DNA from: Burkholderiales bacterium
GTDB taxonomy: Bacteria; Pseudomonadota; Gammaproteobacteria; Burkholderiales; SG8-39
Assembly: GCA_020845995.1 (NCBI GenBank)
Contig: JADLES010000001.1
Location: 1 to 47,245, forward strand
Direction: 5' to 3'
Length of the DNA: 47,245 bases
Shown: in pieces, positions 28,595-36,185 of the stretch
How positions within the stretch are numbered: position 1 is the first letter of the stretch
How the letters are laid out: every line of letters begins with the position of its first letter
The notes under the pieces: model-generated
The model's input: the letters and a program-made list of their open reading frames with translations, nothing else
What the model was told of the DNA's origin: nothing
Database searches by the model: none
Position numbers and translations under genes: made by a program

Positions 28595-29812
28595 ATGAAA
28601 CTGAGGATTCTTTTTGCCCTGCTGGCGGCAGGCGCGACGCTCGCGCATGCGCAGACCAAGCCCGCCGCGGGCAGGTTTTCCGACGGCATCGTCAAGATCG
28701 GGCTGATCCTCGACATGGCGAGCCTGTATGCCGACATCACGGGCGAGGGTTCGGTCGCCGCCGCGCGCATGGCGATCGAGGACTTCGGCGGCAAGGTGCA
28801 GGGCGTGCCGATCGAGCTGGTCTACGCCGACCACGGCAACAAGGCCGACATTGCCGCCGCGAAGGCGCGCGAGTGGTTCGACACGCAGAAGGTGGACATG
28901 ATCGGCGACGTCGCGGCCTCCGCGACGGCGCTCGCCGCGCTCGAGGTGGCGAAGCAGAAGAACCGCGTCATCATGTTCAACGGGCCCGCCGCCAACCGGC
29001 TCACCAACGAAAGCTGCACGCCGGTCAGCGTGCACTACACCTACGACACCTACGCGCTCGCCGCCGGCACGGGCAAGGGCGTGCTGAAGACGGGCGGGAA
29101 CACCTGGTTCTTCCTCACCGCCGACTACGCGTTCGGCCATTCCCTCGAGAAGGACGTGAGCGACGTCGTCAAGGCCGCGGGCGGCAAGGTGCTCGGCTCG
29201 GTGCGCCATCCGCTCAACGCCCAGGACTTCTCCTCGTTCCTGCTCCAGGCGCAGGCCTCGAAGGCGAAGGTGATCGGGCTCGCGAACGCCGGCGGCGACA
29301 CCATCAACTCGATCAAGCAGGCCGCGGAGTTCGGCATCACGAAGACCCAGAGCCTCGCCGGGCTGCTCGTCTTCATCAACGACATCCACAGCCTCACGCT
29401 GCAGACGACGCAGGGGATGCTGCTCACCGAGGCCTACTACTGGGACCTGAACGACGAGACGCGCAAGTGGGCGCGGCGCTTCTTCGAGAAGATGAAGAAA
29501 ATGCCGAACATGGCGCAGGCGGGCCTGTATTCCAGTGTCACGCACTACCTGAAGGCCGTGCAGGCCGCGGGGACCGACGACACGGCCGCGGTGATGGCGA
29601 AGATGAAGGCGACGCCGATCAACGACTTCTTCGCGAAGAACGGCCGCATCCGCGCGGACGGCCGCATGGTGCACGACATGTACCTCTTCGAAGTCAAGAA
29701 ACCCTCCGAGTCGAAGTACCCGTGGGACTACTACAAGCTGAAGGCCACCATTCCCGGCAACGAGGCTTTCCTGCCGCTCTCGCGGAGCGCATGCCCGCTG
29801 GTCAAGAAATGA
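28595..29812 (+). CDS. LivK-type ABC transporter substrate-binding protein
   Basis: This 405-residue periplasmic protein is of the type I (branched-chain amino acid/amide) binding family. Its signal peptide is MKLRILFALLAAGATLAHAQ. The mature start IVKIGLILDMASLYADITGEG and DHGNKADIAAAKAREWFD fit the family, as does the late HDMYLFEVKKP. Such proteins bind amino acids, amides, urea-like or aromatic compounds. No LivHMGF permease or ATPase genes follow, so it is an orphan receptor here. It begins 21 bp after the Bug receptor gene. The GCCGCC/GGCGGC hairpin after it may mark a boundary. Confidence 0.9.
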   Translation: MKLRILFALLAAGATLAHAQTKPAAGRFSDGIVKIGLILDMASLYADITGEGSVAAARMAIEDFGGKVQGVPIELVYADHGNKADIAAAKAREWFDTQKVDMIGDVAASATALAALEVAKQKNRVIMFNGPAANRLTNESCTPVSVHYTYDTYALAAGTGKGVLKTGGNTWFFLTADYAFGHSLEKDVSDVVKAAGGKVLGSVRHPLNAQDFSSFLLQAQASKAKVIGLANAGGDTINSIKQAAEFGITKTQSLAGLLVFINDIHSLTLQTTQGMLLTEAYYWDLNDETRKWARRFFEKMKKMPNMAQAGLYSSVTHYLKAVQAAGTDDTAAVMAKMKATPINDFFAKNGRIRADGRMVHDMYLFEVKKPSESKYPWDYYKLKATIPGNEAFLPLSRSACPLVKK

Positions 29813-29823
29813 TCGTTTCGCCC

Positions 29824-29842
29824 GCCGCCCCGGAACGGCGGC
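29824..29842. other. hairpin after the LivK-type gene
   Basis: GCCGCC (29824-29829) and GGCGGC (29837-29842) form a perfect 6-bp stem with a 7-nt loop, 12 bp after the LivK-type stop. No T-run follows. It could slow polymerase or block exonucleases, but intrinsic termination is not evident. Confidence 0.3.
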
Positions 29843-29890
29843 TCTGGCCTCGCGGCAAAGCGGCCCCGCTATGAGCAAAGGAGCGCAATC

Positions 29891-30706
29891 ATGGAAATCC
29901 GGCTGGCGAACCTGAAGTGGCCCGAGATCGCGGAAATATTGAAGGGACCCAATGTGGTGCTGCTGCCCACCGGGGCGACCGAGCAGCATGGTCCCCACCT
30001 GCCGATCAACGTGGATTCCTGCTGCGCCACCTACCTCGCCGAGCAGACCGCGCTCCGGTTCACGTCCGGGCAGCCGATCCGGGCGCTCGTCGCGCCGACG
30101 GTCCACTACACGGAGGTGGACACCTTCAAGCGCTTTCCGGGAACCATCGGCATCAGCCTGGACACGGAAATCCGGCTGCTCCAGGACATCGTGCGCAGCT
30201 TTGTCGGCAACGGGTTCAACAACGTTTTCGTGGTGAACGGGCATTCCAGCAACACCATTCCGATCAACACCGCGCTCCGGCAGGTGAGCTCGGAGATCCC
30301 CGACGCCGGCCTCTACGCCGCCAACTGGTGGTCGCTGGGAAATCTGCGCGGACTGCTGAAATCTCCTCCCAGTCTGCACGCCGAGGAAATGGAGACATCG
30401 GTGTGCCTGGTGGCGGAGCCTGAGCTCGTGGACATGTCCAAGGCGTATGCCGAGTACCCGTCGCTTTCGCTGTCCGGCAGATGGGCGACCCCGGATTTCT
30501 ACGGGATGGGCAAGAGCGTCTTCTATCACTCCCGGAAAAAATACCCGGAGTTCGGCAAGGGGATGGGCATCATGGGCGATGCGACCACCGCCTCCCGGGA
30601 AACGGGACAAAAGATCGTCGACGCGGTCGTCGGCGACCTGGTCGAGATCGTCAAGGAAATCGTGAAGTCGGAAAAAACGGCGGAGCACGTTCCGGACAGG
30701 CCGTAG
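29891..30706 (+). CDS. creatininase-family metal amidohydrolase
   Basis: This 271-residue enzyme is of the creatininase/FAPy-deformylase/MftE family, which cleaves cyclic or N-formyl amides with two metals. Glu31 and His33 (GATEQHGPHLP), Asp42 (INVDS), His118 (VNGHSSN) and the acidic block HAEEMETS (163-170) supply the metal ligands. True creatininase has a glutamate two residues after the His118 equivalent; here it is Ser120, as in the wider family. So creatinine itself is unlikely. AAAGGAG lies upstream of the ATG. Its neighbours are a LivK receptor and a crotonase. Because the family opens five-membered nitrogen rings, it is a candidate to act after the nearby urocanate hydratase. Confidence 0.88.
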   Translation: MEIRLANLKWPEIAEILKGPNVVLLPTGATEQHGPHLPINVDSCCATYLAEQTALRFTSGQPIRALVAPTVHYTEVDTFKRFPGTIGISLDTEIRLLQDIVRSFVGNGFNNVFVVNGHSSNTIPINTALRQVSSEIPDAGLYAANWWSLGNLRGLLKSPPSLHAEEMETSVCLVAEPELVDMSKAYAEYPSLSLSGRWATPDFYGMGKSVFYHSRKKYPEFGKGMGIMGDATTASRETGQKIVDAVVGDLVEIVKEIVKSEKTAEHVPDRP

Positions 30707-30746
30707 GCGCCGCCGCATCATGGCCTGACATCGGGAAGGAGCTTCC

Positions 30747-31562
30747 ATGACGGTGCGCATCGAGAAAAAGGGCAAGGTGTGGACGGTTGTCCACTCCCGC
30801 GCCGAGGCGAGGAACGCGATGGATCCGGCGAGCGCGGAGGCGCTCGTGGAGGCGTTTGTCGCGTTCGACAGGGATCCCGGCGCCGCGGTCGCGGTGCTCT
30901 GGGGGGAGGGCGGCGCTTTCTGCGCCGGCTGGGACCTGAAATACAGCGCGAGCCTTGCCGCGAACCCGGCCGCGCTGCGGGAAATCGACTACCCGCTCGA
31001 CGATCGCGTGAAGGAAAACGGCCAGCTGCCGCGCGGGCCGCTCGGGCCGACGCGCCTCGAGCTCGACAAGCCGGTGATCGCCGCGGTGGCGGGGCCGGCG
31101 GTCGCGGGCGGGTTCGAACTCGCGCTCTGGTGCGACATCCGGATCCTGGAAGAAAGCGCCTACTTCGGCGTCTACTGCCGGCGCTGGGGCGTGCCGCTCC
31201 TCGACGGCGGCACGGTGCGCCTGCCGCGGATCGTCGGCACCGGGCGGGCGCTGGAAATCATCCTCACCGGACGCAAGGTGAGCGCCGACGAAGCGCTGCG
31301 CTACAACCTCTGCGAGCAGGTGGTGCCCGAGGGCAGGTCGCGCGAGGTCGCCGAGGCGATGGCGCACGAAATCGCGCGCTTTCCGCAGGCATGCGCGCGC
31401 GCCGACCGGCGCTCGGTCTACACGCAGCAGGGGCTGACGGTGCGGGAGGCGATGCGCAAGGAGTGGTACAACGGCCTGCCCGCCTACCACGCCGAGGGCA
31501 TCGAGGGCTCGGAGCGCTTTGCCTCCGGCAAGGGGCGCCACGGCAATTTCCGCGATATCTGA
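30747..31562 (+). CDS. crotonase-fold enoyl-CoA hydratase/isomerase family protein
   Basis: This 271-residue protein has the two oxyanion-hole segments of crotonases: GGAFCAGWDLK (about 55-65) and VAGPAVAGGFELALWCD (about 114-130). Glu124 matches one catalytic glutamate of rat enoyl-CoA hydratase (Glu144). The second (Glu164) is replaced by Cys144 in GVYCRRWGVPLLDGG, aligned without gaps. Asp153 is nearby. A standard hydratase needs both glutamates, so isomerase, hydrolase or lyase activity on a CoA ester is possible. AAGGAG precedes the ATG. It ends the plus-strand group and is convergent, 14 bp apart, with the TRAP permease gene. Confidence 0.85.
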   Translation: MTVRIEKKGKVWTVVHSRAEARNAMDPASAEALVEAFVAFDRDPGAAVAVLWGEGGAFCAGWDLKYSASLAANPAALREIDYPLDDRVKENGQLPRGPLGPTRLELDKPVIAAVAGPAVAGGFELALWCDIRILEESAYFGVYCRRWGVPLLDGGTVRLPRIVGTGRALEIILTGRKVSADEALRYNLCEQVVPEGRSREVAEAMAHEIARFPQACARADRRSVYTQQGLTVREAMRKEWYNGLPAYHAEGIEGSERFASGKGRHGNFRDI

Positions 31563-31576
31563 GGGGCGGCGATCTT

Positions 31577-32950
31577 TCAACGGGCGACGCGGGGCAGCCA
31601 GAGCGCGAGCTCGGGCACGATCATGAGGATCACCACGGCGAGCACGTAGGCGCCGATGAAGGGGAGCACGCCCTTGAACACGTCGGTGATCGGCCCGGGC
31701 TGGCCGCGCATGCCCTGCAGCACGTAGAGCACCGTGCCGTCGGGCGGGCTGATGAGCGCGATTTCCACCAGCATGGTGACCACCACGCCGAACCAGACCG
31801 GGTCGTAGCCCAGCGCCTTCACGAGCGGGAAGATCACCGGGATGGTGGTGACGATCATGGAGAAGCCTTCCATGAAGGTGCCGAGCGCGAGGTAGAAGCC
31901 GATGATGAGCGCCATGATCACCCAGGGCGGCACCGGCAGGCTGGCGACGAACTGCGCCATGGCCTGCGGCACGCCGAGCGCGCCGAAGATGAAGTTCAGC
32001 ACGTAGGCGCCGCACAGAATGAGGCCGACGAAGGCCGTGGTGTGGGCGGTGGCCTTCGCGGATTCGTCCAGCATCCGCCACGAGAACCGCCCCGAGAAAA
32101 GCGAGAACGCGATCGCCGCGGTCACGCCGAGCGCGGCGGACTCGGTCGGCGTGGCGAGGCCCGTGTAGATCGTGCCCAGCACGATGAAGATGAGGATCGC
32201 GGTCGGGATCAGGCCGGCGAGTCCCTTGAGCTTCGCCGCGAGCGGGATCTTCGGGGGCCGCGGCAGCGGGTGGCGCAGGCCGTGCGCGAAGATGACCGCC
32301 GTGAACAGCAGCACCACCAGGAGGCTCGGGCCCACGGCGGCGACGTAGAGCTGGCCGACCGAGGTCTCGGTGATGAGGCCGTAGACGATGAAGGTGATCC
32401 CGGGCGGGATCAGGTTGCCGAGCGCGCCGCCGGCGGCGAGCGAGCCCAGCACCATCGGCGGCGCGTAGGCGGTTTTGCGGAAGTACGGCAGCGCGACCGC
32501 GCCCATGGTCGCCGCGGTCGCCACGCTCGAGCCCGAGATCGCCGAGAACACGCTGCTGGAGGCGATGTTGGTGTGCAGCAGGCCGCCCGGCACGCGCTGG
32601 AACCAGAGGTTGAGCGACCTGTAGAGCTGGTCCGAGAGGCCGGCGCGCAACATGATCTCGCCCATCAGCAGGAAGAGCGGCACCGCGACGAGGACGAAAT
32701 TGGTGGTCGGCCCCCACACCATCTGGCCAATGAAATCCCAGAAGGGACGGTTCGAAAACGCGAATCCGGCGATGATGCCGAGAATGCCGAGCGCCGCGGC
32801 GATGTAGATGCCCGCGCCGAAGAAGAGCAGGAACAGGCCGATCAGCAGGGCCATCGGGCCGAGGGGCAGTTGCGCCACGGAACCCCCGCTCGTCAGCACC
32901 GCGATGGCGGAGATGACGAACAGCGCGATCAGGAACGCGACCGCGATCAC
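31577..32950 (-). CDS. TRAP transporter large permease (DctM/SiaM type)
   Basis: This 457-residue inner-membrane protein has about 12-13 hydrophobic segments. Family blocks are VAVPLFLLMGEIMLRAGL, SSVFSAISGSSVATAATMG, IPPGITFIVYGLITETSVG and GTFMEGFSMIVTTIPVIFP. It is the sodium-driven channel subunit of a TRAP importer that accepts substrate from a DctP receptor. The start is GTG at 32950, overlapping the DctQ stop (GTGA); the long open frame upstream has no homology. It is the last gene of the operon. Confidence 0.92.
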   Translation of the reverse strand: MIAVAFLIALFVISAIAVLTSGGSVAQLPLGPMALLIGLFLLFFGAGIYIAAALGILGIIAGFAFSNRPFWDFIGQMVWGPTTNFVLVAVPLFLLMGEIMLRAGLSDQLYRSLNLWFQRVPGGLLHTNIASSSVFSAISGSSVATAATMGAVALPYFRKTAYAPPMVLGSLAAGGALGNLIPPGITFIVYGLITETSVGQLYVAAVGPSLLVVLLFTAVIFAHGLRHPLPRPPKIPLAAKLKGLAGLIPTAILIFIVLGTIYTGLATPTESAALGVTAAIAFSLFSGRFSWRMLDESAKATAHTTAFVGLILCGAYVLNFIFGALGVPQAMAQFVASLPVPPWVIMALIIGFYLALGTFMEGFSMIVTTIPVIFPLVKALGYDPVWFGVVVTMLVEIALISPPDGTVLYVLQGMRGQPGPITDVFKGVLPFIGAYVLAVVILMIVPELALWLPRVAR

Positions 32951-33540
32951 TGGCGCCGGTGCCCCGTCGCCTCGAGCGCCTCGTCCGCCTCCTCGACGTA
33001 CGAACGCGGACCGGTCAGGCGCTCGATCGCCGCCACGTTTCCCCTGGGCAGCAACAGCGCGACCTCCAGCAGGCGCAGCGCCGCCATGACGCCGAACACG
33101 CCGATGCCGAACAGCCACAGGCCCTGCGGGATGACCAGCGGCGTCTTGAGCAGGCTGTTGTCGGTGGCCTTGAACTCCCAGGACTCGAGCGTGGTGTGCC
33201 AGGCGCCGTAGACCAGGAAGCCGGCGAAGGTCGCGAGCAGCGCGAGCGCGAGCCAGTGCAGGTAGCCCCGCCAGCGCCCCGGCACCTTCTGGATGAGGAT
33301 GTCGATGCGCACGTGGGTGCGCGCGTCGAGCGCGCCCGCGAGGCCCCAGGCGATGCCCACCCCGAGCATGTAGCCCGAGAGCTCGGTCGTGGACTGCGAG
33401 GAAAAGCCGAGGAACCTGCGCGCCAGCACGTCGAAGGTGATGAACAGCGCGCACAGCACGAACAGCCAGCCGGCGCAGCGGCTCATGCCGCGCGCGAGCA
33501 GGTCGATCAGCCGGTTGGCCCGGCTGACGACGCCCGTCAC
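32947..33540 (-). CDS. TRAP transporter small permease (DctQ type)
   Basis: This 197-residue protein has four transmembrane helices (about 22-40, 55-72, 95-115 and 135-160). The conserved stretch TTELSGYMLGVGIAWGLAGALDARTHVRID is the DctQ signature region. It forms the small membrane subunit that pairs with the DctM-type permease. The start is GTG, one base after the stop of the second DctP gene; the stop overlaps the DctM GTG. The C-terminal polar tail (about 175-197) is longer than in the shortest members. Confidence 0.9.
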   Translation of the reverse strand: MTGVVSRANRLIDLLARGMSRCAGWLFVLCALFITFDVLARRFLGFSSQSTTELSGYMLGVGIAWGLAGALDARTHVRIDILIQKVPGRWRGYLHWLALALLATFAGFLVYGAWHTTLESWEFKATDNSLLKTPLVIPQGLWLFGIGVFGVMAALRLLEVALLLPRGNVAAIERLTGPRSYVEEADEALEATGHRRQ

Positions 33541-33541
33541 C

Positions 33542-34600
33542 TCAGTTGCCCTGGTACTTGACTCCGGCCAGTGGCGCGATCGAGGCGTTGAACGCCTCGC
33601 CGCAGCGTGCGCCGCATCGCTTCACCCAGTTGGGCAGCACCACGTCGACCAGCACCTTGCGCGCGAGCGCGTTGTCCGCGTCGCTCGGCCGCACCACCGT
33701 CATCTTCCTGTCGGTGAGCAGCGTGAAGATCTTGCAGCCCGCCGCGTTGCCGGCGTTGCAGTCGATGCCGTCCTGCGTGAGCTGGGAGCCGAGCTTCCAC
33801 TGCGTCTCCTCGACCTGCTGGAAGTACTTCTCGAGAAAGCCGCGCACCTGCGGGTCGAGCTTGTTCCACCAGGCGATGTTCACCATGTAGCCCGAGATGC
33901 CCCAGGAGGCGACCAGCGTGTAGAGGTTCGAGGCGACCTCGTACCACTTCTGCGCGTTGCCGGTGCCGGTGCCGGTGACGGCGCAATCCACCGTGCCGCG
34001 CTCGAGCGCCGTGTACACCTCGCCGAAGGCGATCGCCACCGGCTGCGCGCCGAGCGCGTTGAGGAAGTCGCCCTGCGAGGGACCCGCGACGCGGATCTTG
34101 CGGCCCTTGAGGTCGGCGATGCTGCGCACCGGCTGCTTGCAGAAGAACACCTGCGCCGGAAAGGGGCTGGTGGCGATGACGCGCACCCCGAGCTTCTCGA
34201 GCTCCTTGTTGGCGGTCGGCATGAGCGCGTGGCCCGCCCTGCGCACCTGCTCCATGCTGGTGTGCAGGCCCGGCAGGTCGAAGCCGTCCAGCAGCGGCAC
34301 GTCCCCCGAGACGGTGGTGAGCGGCGCGCCCGCCAGGTCGACCTGGCCCGAGCGCACCAGGCGGATCACCTCCGGCCCCTGCACGTTCATCTCGGGATAG
34401 CTTTTCAGGTTGAACACGATACGGCCGTTGCTCGCCGCGGGCATCTTGTCGCGCAGCATCGGCACGTCCACGTCCTTGTATTGCGGCAGCGCGGGCGAGA
34501 GCTGCGTCACCGCGGTCACGGTGACCTTGGGGCCGGCGGGCAGCGTTTGCGCCGCGGCGGCCCCGGCAAGGACGAGAAGCAGAAAGAGCGCGTTCTTCAT
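33542..34600 (-). CDS. TRAP transporter receptor, DctP paralogue B
   Basis: This 352-residue periplasmic receptor has signal peptide MKNALFLLLVLAGAAAAQ. The central block (DLKGRKIRVAGPSQGDFLNA, then AIAFGEVYTALERGTVDCA) is the DctP ligand-binding region, including the conserved arginine. Its ATG overlaps the stop of the upstream paralogue. The two proteins align without a single gap over 351 residues, with 221 identities by hand count. Six cysteines are shared: 154, 206, 281, 289, 329 and 333. The last four fall in two close pairs (CNAGNAAGC and CGARC), suggesting disulphides in the periplasm. Ligand unknown. Confidence 0.9.
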   Translation of the reverse strand: MKNALFLLLVLAGAAAAQTLPAGPKVTVTAVTQLSPALPQYKDVDVPMLRDKMPAASNGRIVFNLKSYPEMNVQGPEVIRLVRSGQVDLAGAPLTTVSGDVPLLDGFDLPGLHTSMEQVRRAGHALMPTANKELEKLGVRVIATSPFPAQVFFCKQPVRSIADLKGRKIRVAGPSQGDFLNALGAQPVAIAFGEVYTALERGTVDCAVTGTGTGNAQKWYEVASNLYTLVASWGISGYMVNIAWWNKLDPQVRGFLEKYFQQVEETQWKLGSQLTQDGIDCNAGNAAGCKIFTLLTDRKMTVVRPSDADNALARKVLVDVVLPNWVKRCGARCGEAFNASIAPLAGVKYQGN

Positions 34601-35652
34601 GGCTTGTATTTCACTCCGGAAATGGGTGCGATCACCTGGTTGTAAATTTCCCCGCACTTCGCGCCGCAGCGCTTGACCCATCCGGGCAGCACGGTCGCGG
34701 CGAGCGCCTCGCGCAGCCTGGCGCGGTCGGCGGCCGAGGCCTTCACCTCGACCATGGGCCTCGATTTCACCAGCGTGTAGATCTTGCAGCCGTCGGCCTT
34801 GCCGATGTTGCAGTCGATGCCGTCCTGCGTGACCTCGGCGCCGAGCTTCCACTGCGCGTCCTCGACGGCGGCCATGGTCTTCTCGAGAAAGCCGCGCACC
34901 GCCGGGTCGAGCTTGTTCCACCACGCGAGATTCACGAAGTAGCCCGATGTCGACCAGGCCGTGGGCAGCGTGTAGAGATGCGTCGTCACTTCGTACCATT
35001 TCACGCCGTTGCCCGAGCCCGTGCCCGTGATGGCGCAGTCCACCGTGCCGCGCTCGAGCGCCGTGTACACCTCGCCGAAGGCGATCGCGGCGGGCTGGCC
35101 GCCGAGGTAGCTCACCAGGTCGGAGGCCGAGGGGCCGTTGGTGCGCACTTTCACGCCCTTCAGGTCGGCGAGACCCTTGATCGGCCGCTTGCAGAAGAAC
35201 ACCTGCGCCGGAAACGGGTACGTCGCGACCAGCTTGACGCCGATGCGCCCGAGCTCCTTGTTGGCGATCGGCAGCAACGCGTTGGCGATTTTCCGCGCGG
35301 TGTCGAGCTGCGGCGCGAGCCCCGCGAGGTCGATGCCGTCGAGGAAGGGCACGTCGCCGGAAACCGTCGTCAGGGGCGCGGCGCCGAGGTCCACCTGCCC
35401 GGAGCGCACCAGGCGGATGACCTCCGGTCCCTGCACGCTCATCTCGGGCCAGCTTTTCAGGTTGAACTCGACGCGGCCGCCGCTCTCCTTGCGCGCCAGC
35501 TCGCGCAGCATGGGCAGGTCGACGCGCGTGTACTGCGGCAGCGTCGGCGCGACCTGGGTGACCGCGGACACCGTGACCTTGGGTCCCGGCGGCAGCTGCG
35601 CGAGCGCCAGCGACGGAACCGCGAGCAAGACGCACAACAGGCGATGCTTCAT
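34597..35652 (-). CDS. TRAP transporter receptor, DctP paralogue A
   Basis: This 351-residue periplasmic receptor has signal peptide MKHRLLCVLLAVPSLALA. It is the first of two tandem DctP genes and shares about 63% identity with the second. The shared blocks include QGPEVIRLVRSGQVDL, PLTTVSGDVP and AIAFGEVYTALERGTVDCA. Differences cluster at 51-60, 111-130, 171-183 and 301-320, so the two may differ in ligand or lid. It carries the same cysteines: 154, 206, 281, 289, 329 and 333. It is 22 bp downstream of the dimeric-barrel gene. Its ATGA overlap with paralogue B suggests both are made together. Confidence 0.9.
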   Translation of the reverse strand: MKHRLLCVLLAVPSLALAQLPPGPKVTVSAVTQVAPTLPQYTRVDLPMLRELARKESGGRVEFNLKSWPEMSVQGPEVIRLVRSGQVDLGAAPLTTVSGDVPFLDGIDLAGLAPQLDTARKIANALLPIANKELGRIGVKLVATYPFPAQVFFCKRPIKGLADLKGVKVRTNGPSASDLVSYLGGQPAAIAFGEVYTALERGTVDCAITGTGSGNGVKWYEVTTHLYTLPTAWSTSGYFVNLAWWNKLDPAVRGFLEKTMAAVEDAQWKLGAEVTQDGIDCNIGKADGCKIYTLVKSRPMVEVKASAADRARLREALAATVLPGWVKRCGAKCGEIYNQVIAPISGVKYKP

Positions 35653-35674
35653 GAATGCCCTCCCTGGGTGGATT

Positions 35675-36031
35675 CTACCGGCCTGCGACCATGCGCAGCG
35701 TGTGGCGGCGGTTCTTGGTGAAGGGCCGCACCTGCGCCGGCCAGCGCCCCTTTTCCACCGCCACCGCCCAGGCGCCGCTCGTGAGCACTTCCGCGCTCGC
35801 CAGCTCGTAGATCGCGCTGTACTTGGGCTCGCCCTCGGCGACGATGCTCTTGATCTCCCCGCCGATGCTCATCCTCAGGGGCGCCTGCGTGCAGCGGTGC
35901 ACCGCGAGCACGCCCGGCACCTTGAGCAGCTCGGGCACATGCTCGGTGTCATAGACCTCGTTGAACAGCGCCTCCTTGTCCGCATCGACATCCATGGCGG
36001 CGGTGAACAGAAAGCGCGTCTTCGGATGCAT
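35675..36031 (-). CDS. small dimeric alpha/beta-barrel (ferredoxin-like) protein
   Basis: This 118-residue cytoplasmic protein begins MHPKTRFLFTAAMDVDAD followed by EALFNEVYDTEHVPELLKVPGV. The pattern 'D-x3-E-x2-FNEWYDTEHVPxLLxVPG' is typical of dimeric alpha/beta-barrel proteins related to EthD and DUF4286, which often bind or modify small aromatic or lactone compounds. There is no obvious catalytic residue. A purine-rich AAGGGGA precedes the ATG at 36031; an open frame further upstream has no homology. It leads the TRAP genes by 22 bp and follows a GMC oxidoreductase gene. That suggests a role with the transported substrate. Confidence 0.7.
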   Translation of the reverse strand: MHPKTRFLFTAAMDVDADKEALFNEVYDTEHVPELLKVPGVLAVHRCTQAPLRMSIGGEIKSIVAEGEPKYSAIYELASAEVLTSGAWAVAVEKGRWPAQVRPFTKNRRHTLRMVAGR

Positions 36032-36049
36032 GGATTCCCCTTTGAGCGG

Positions 36050-36078
36050 AATGTACCGCAGCTTCCAGGCCGTGTTAA
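36050..36078 (-). promoter_or_regulatory. putative promoter of the dimeric-barrel/TRAP operon
   Basis: On the minus strand, TTAACA (complement of 36073-36078, five of six) and TACATT (complement of 36050-36055, four of six) are spaced exactly 17 bp. A transcript would start near 36043, about a dozen bases ahead of the ATG at 36031. It would let the TRAP operon be expressed separately from the GMC gene. Confidence 0.5.
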
Positions 36079-36185
36079 CTGTGCGCCAAGCGAACGCGGC
36101 AGGTCCGCGAGCGGGATCGCCGTCGCGTCCGCGGAACGGCCCGGCGCCAACCGCGTCATGGACAGCCGGCAACTCCCATCCCGGG

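Noticed and set aside
28577..30775. Open frame of 732 codons on the minus strand opposite the LivK-type and creatininase-family genes
   Set aside because: It is an antisense shadow of two genes with clear motifs and ribosome sites.
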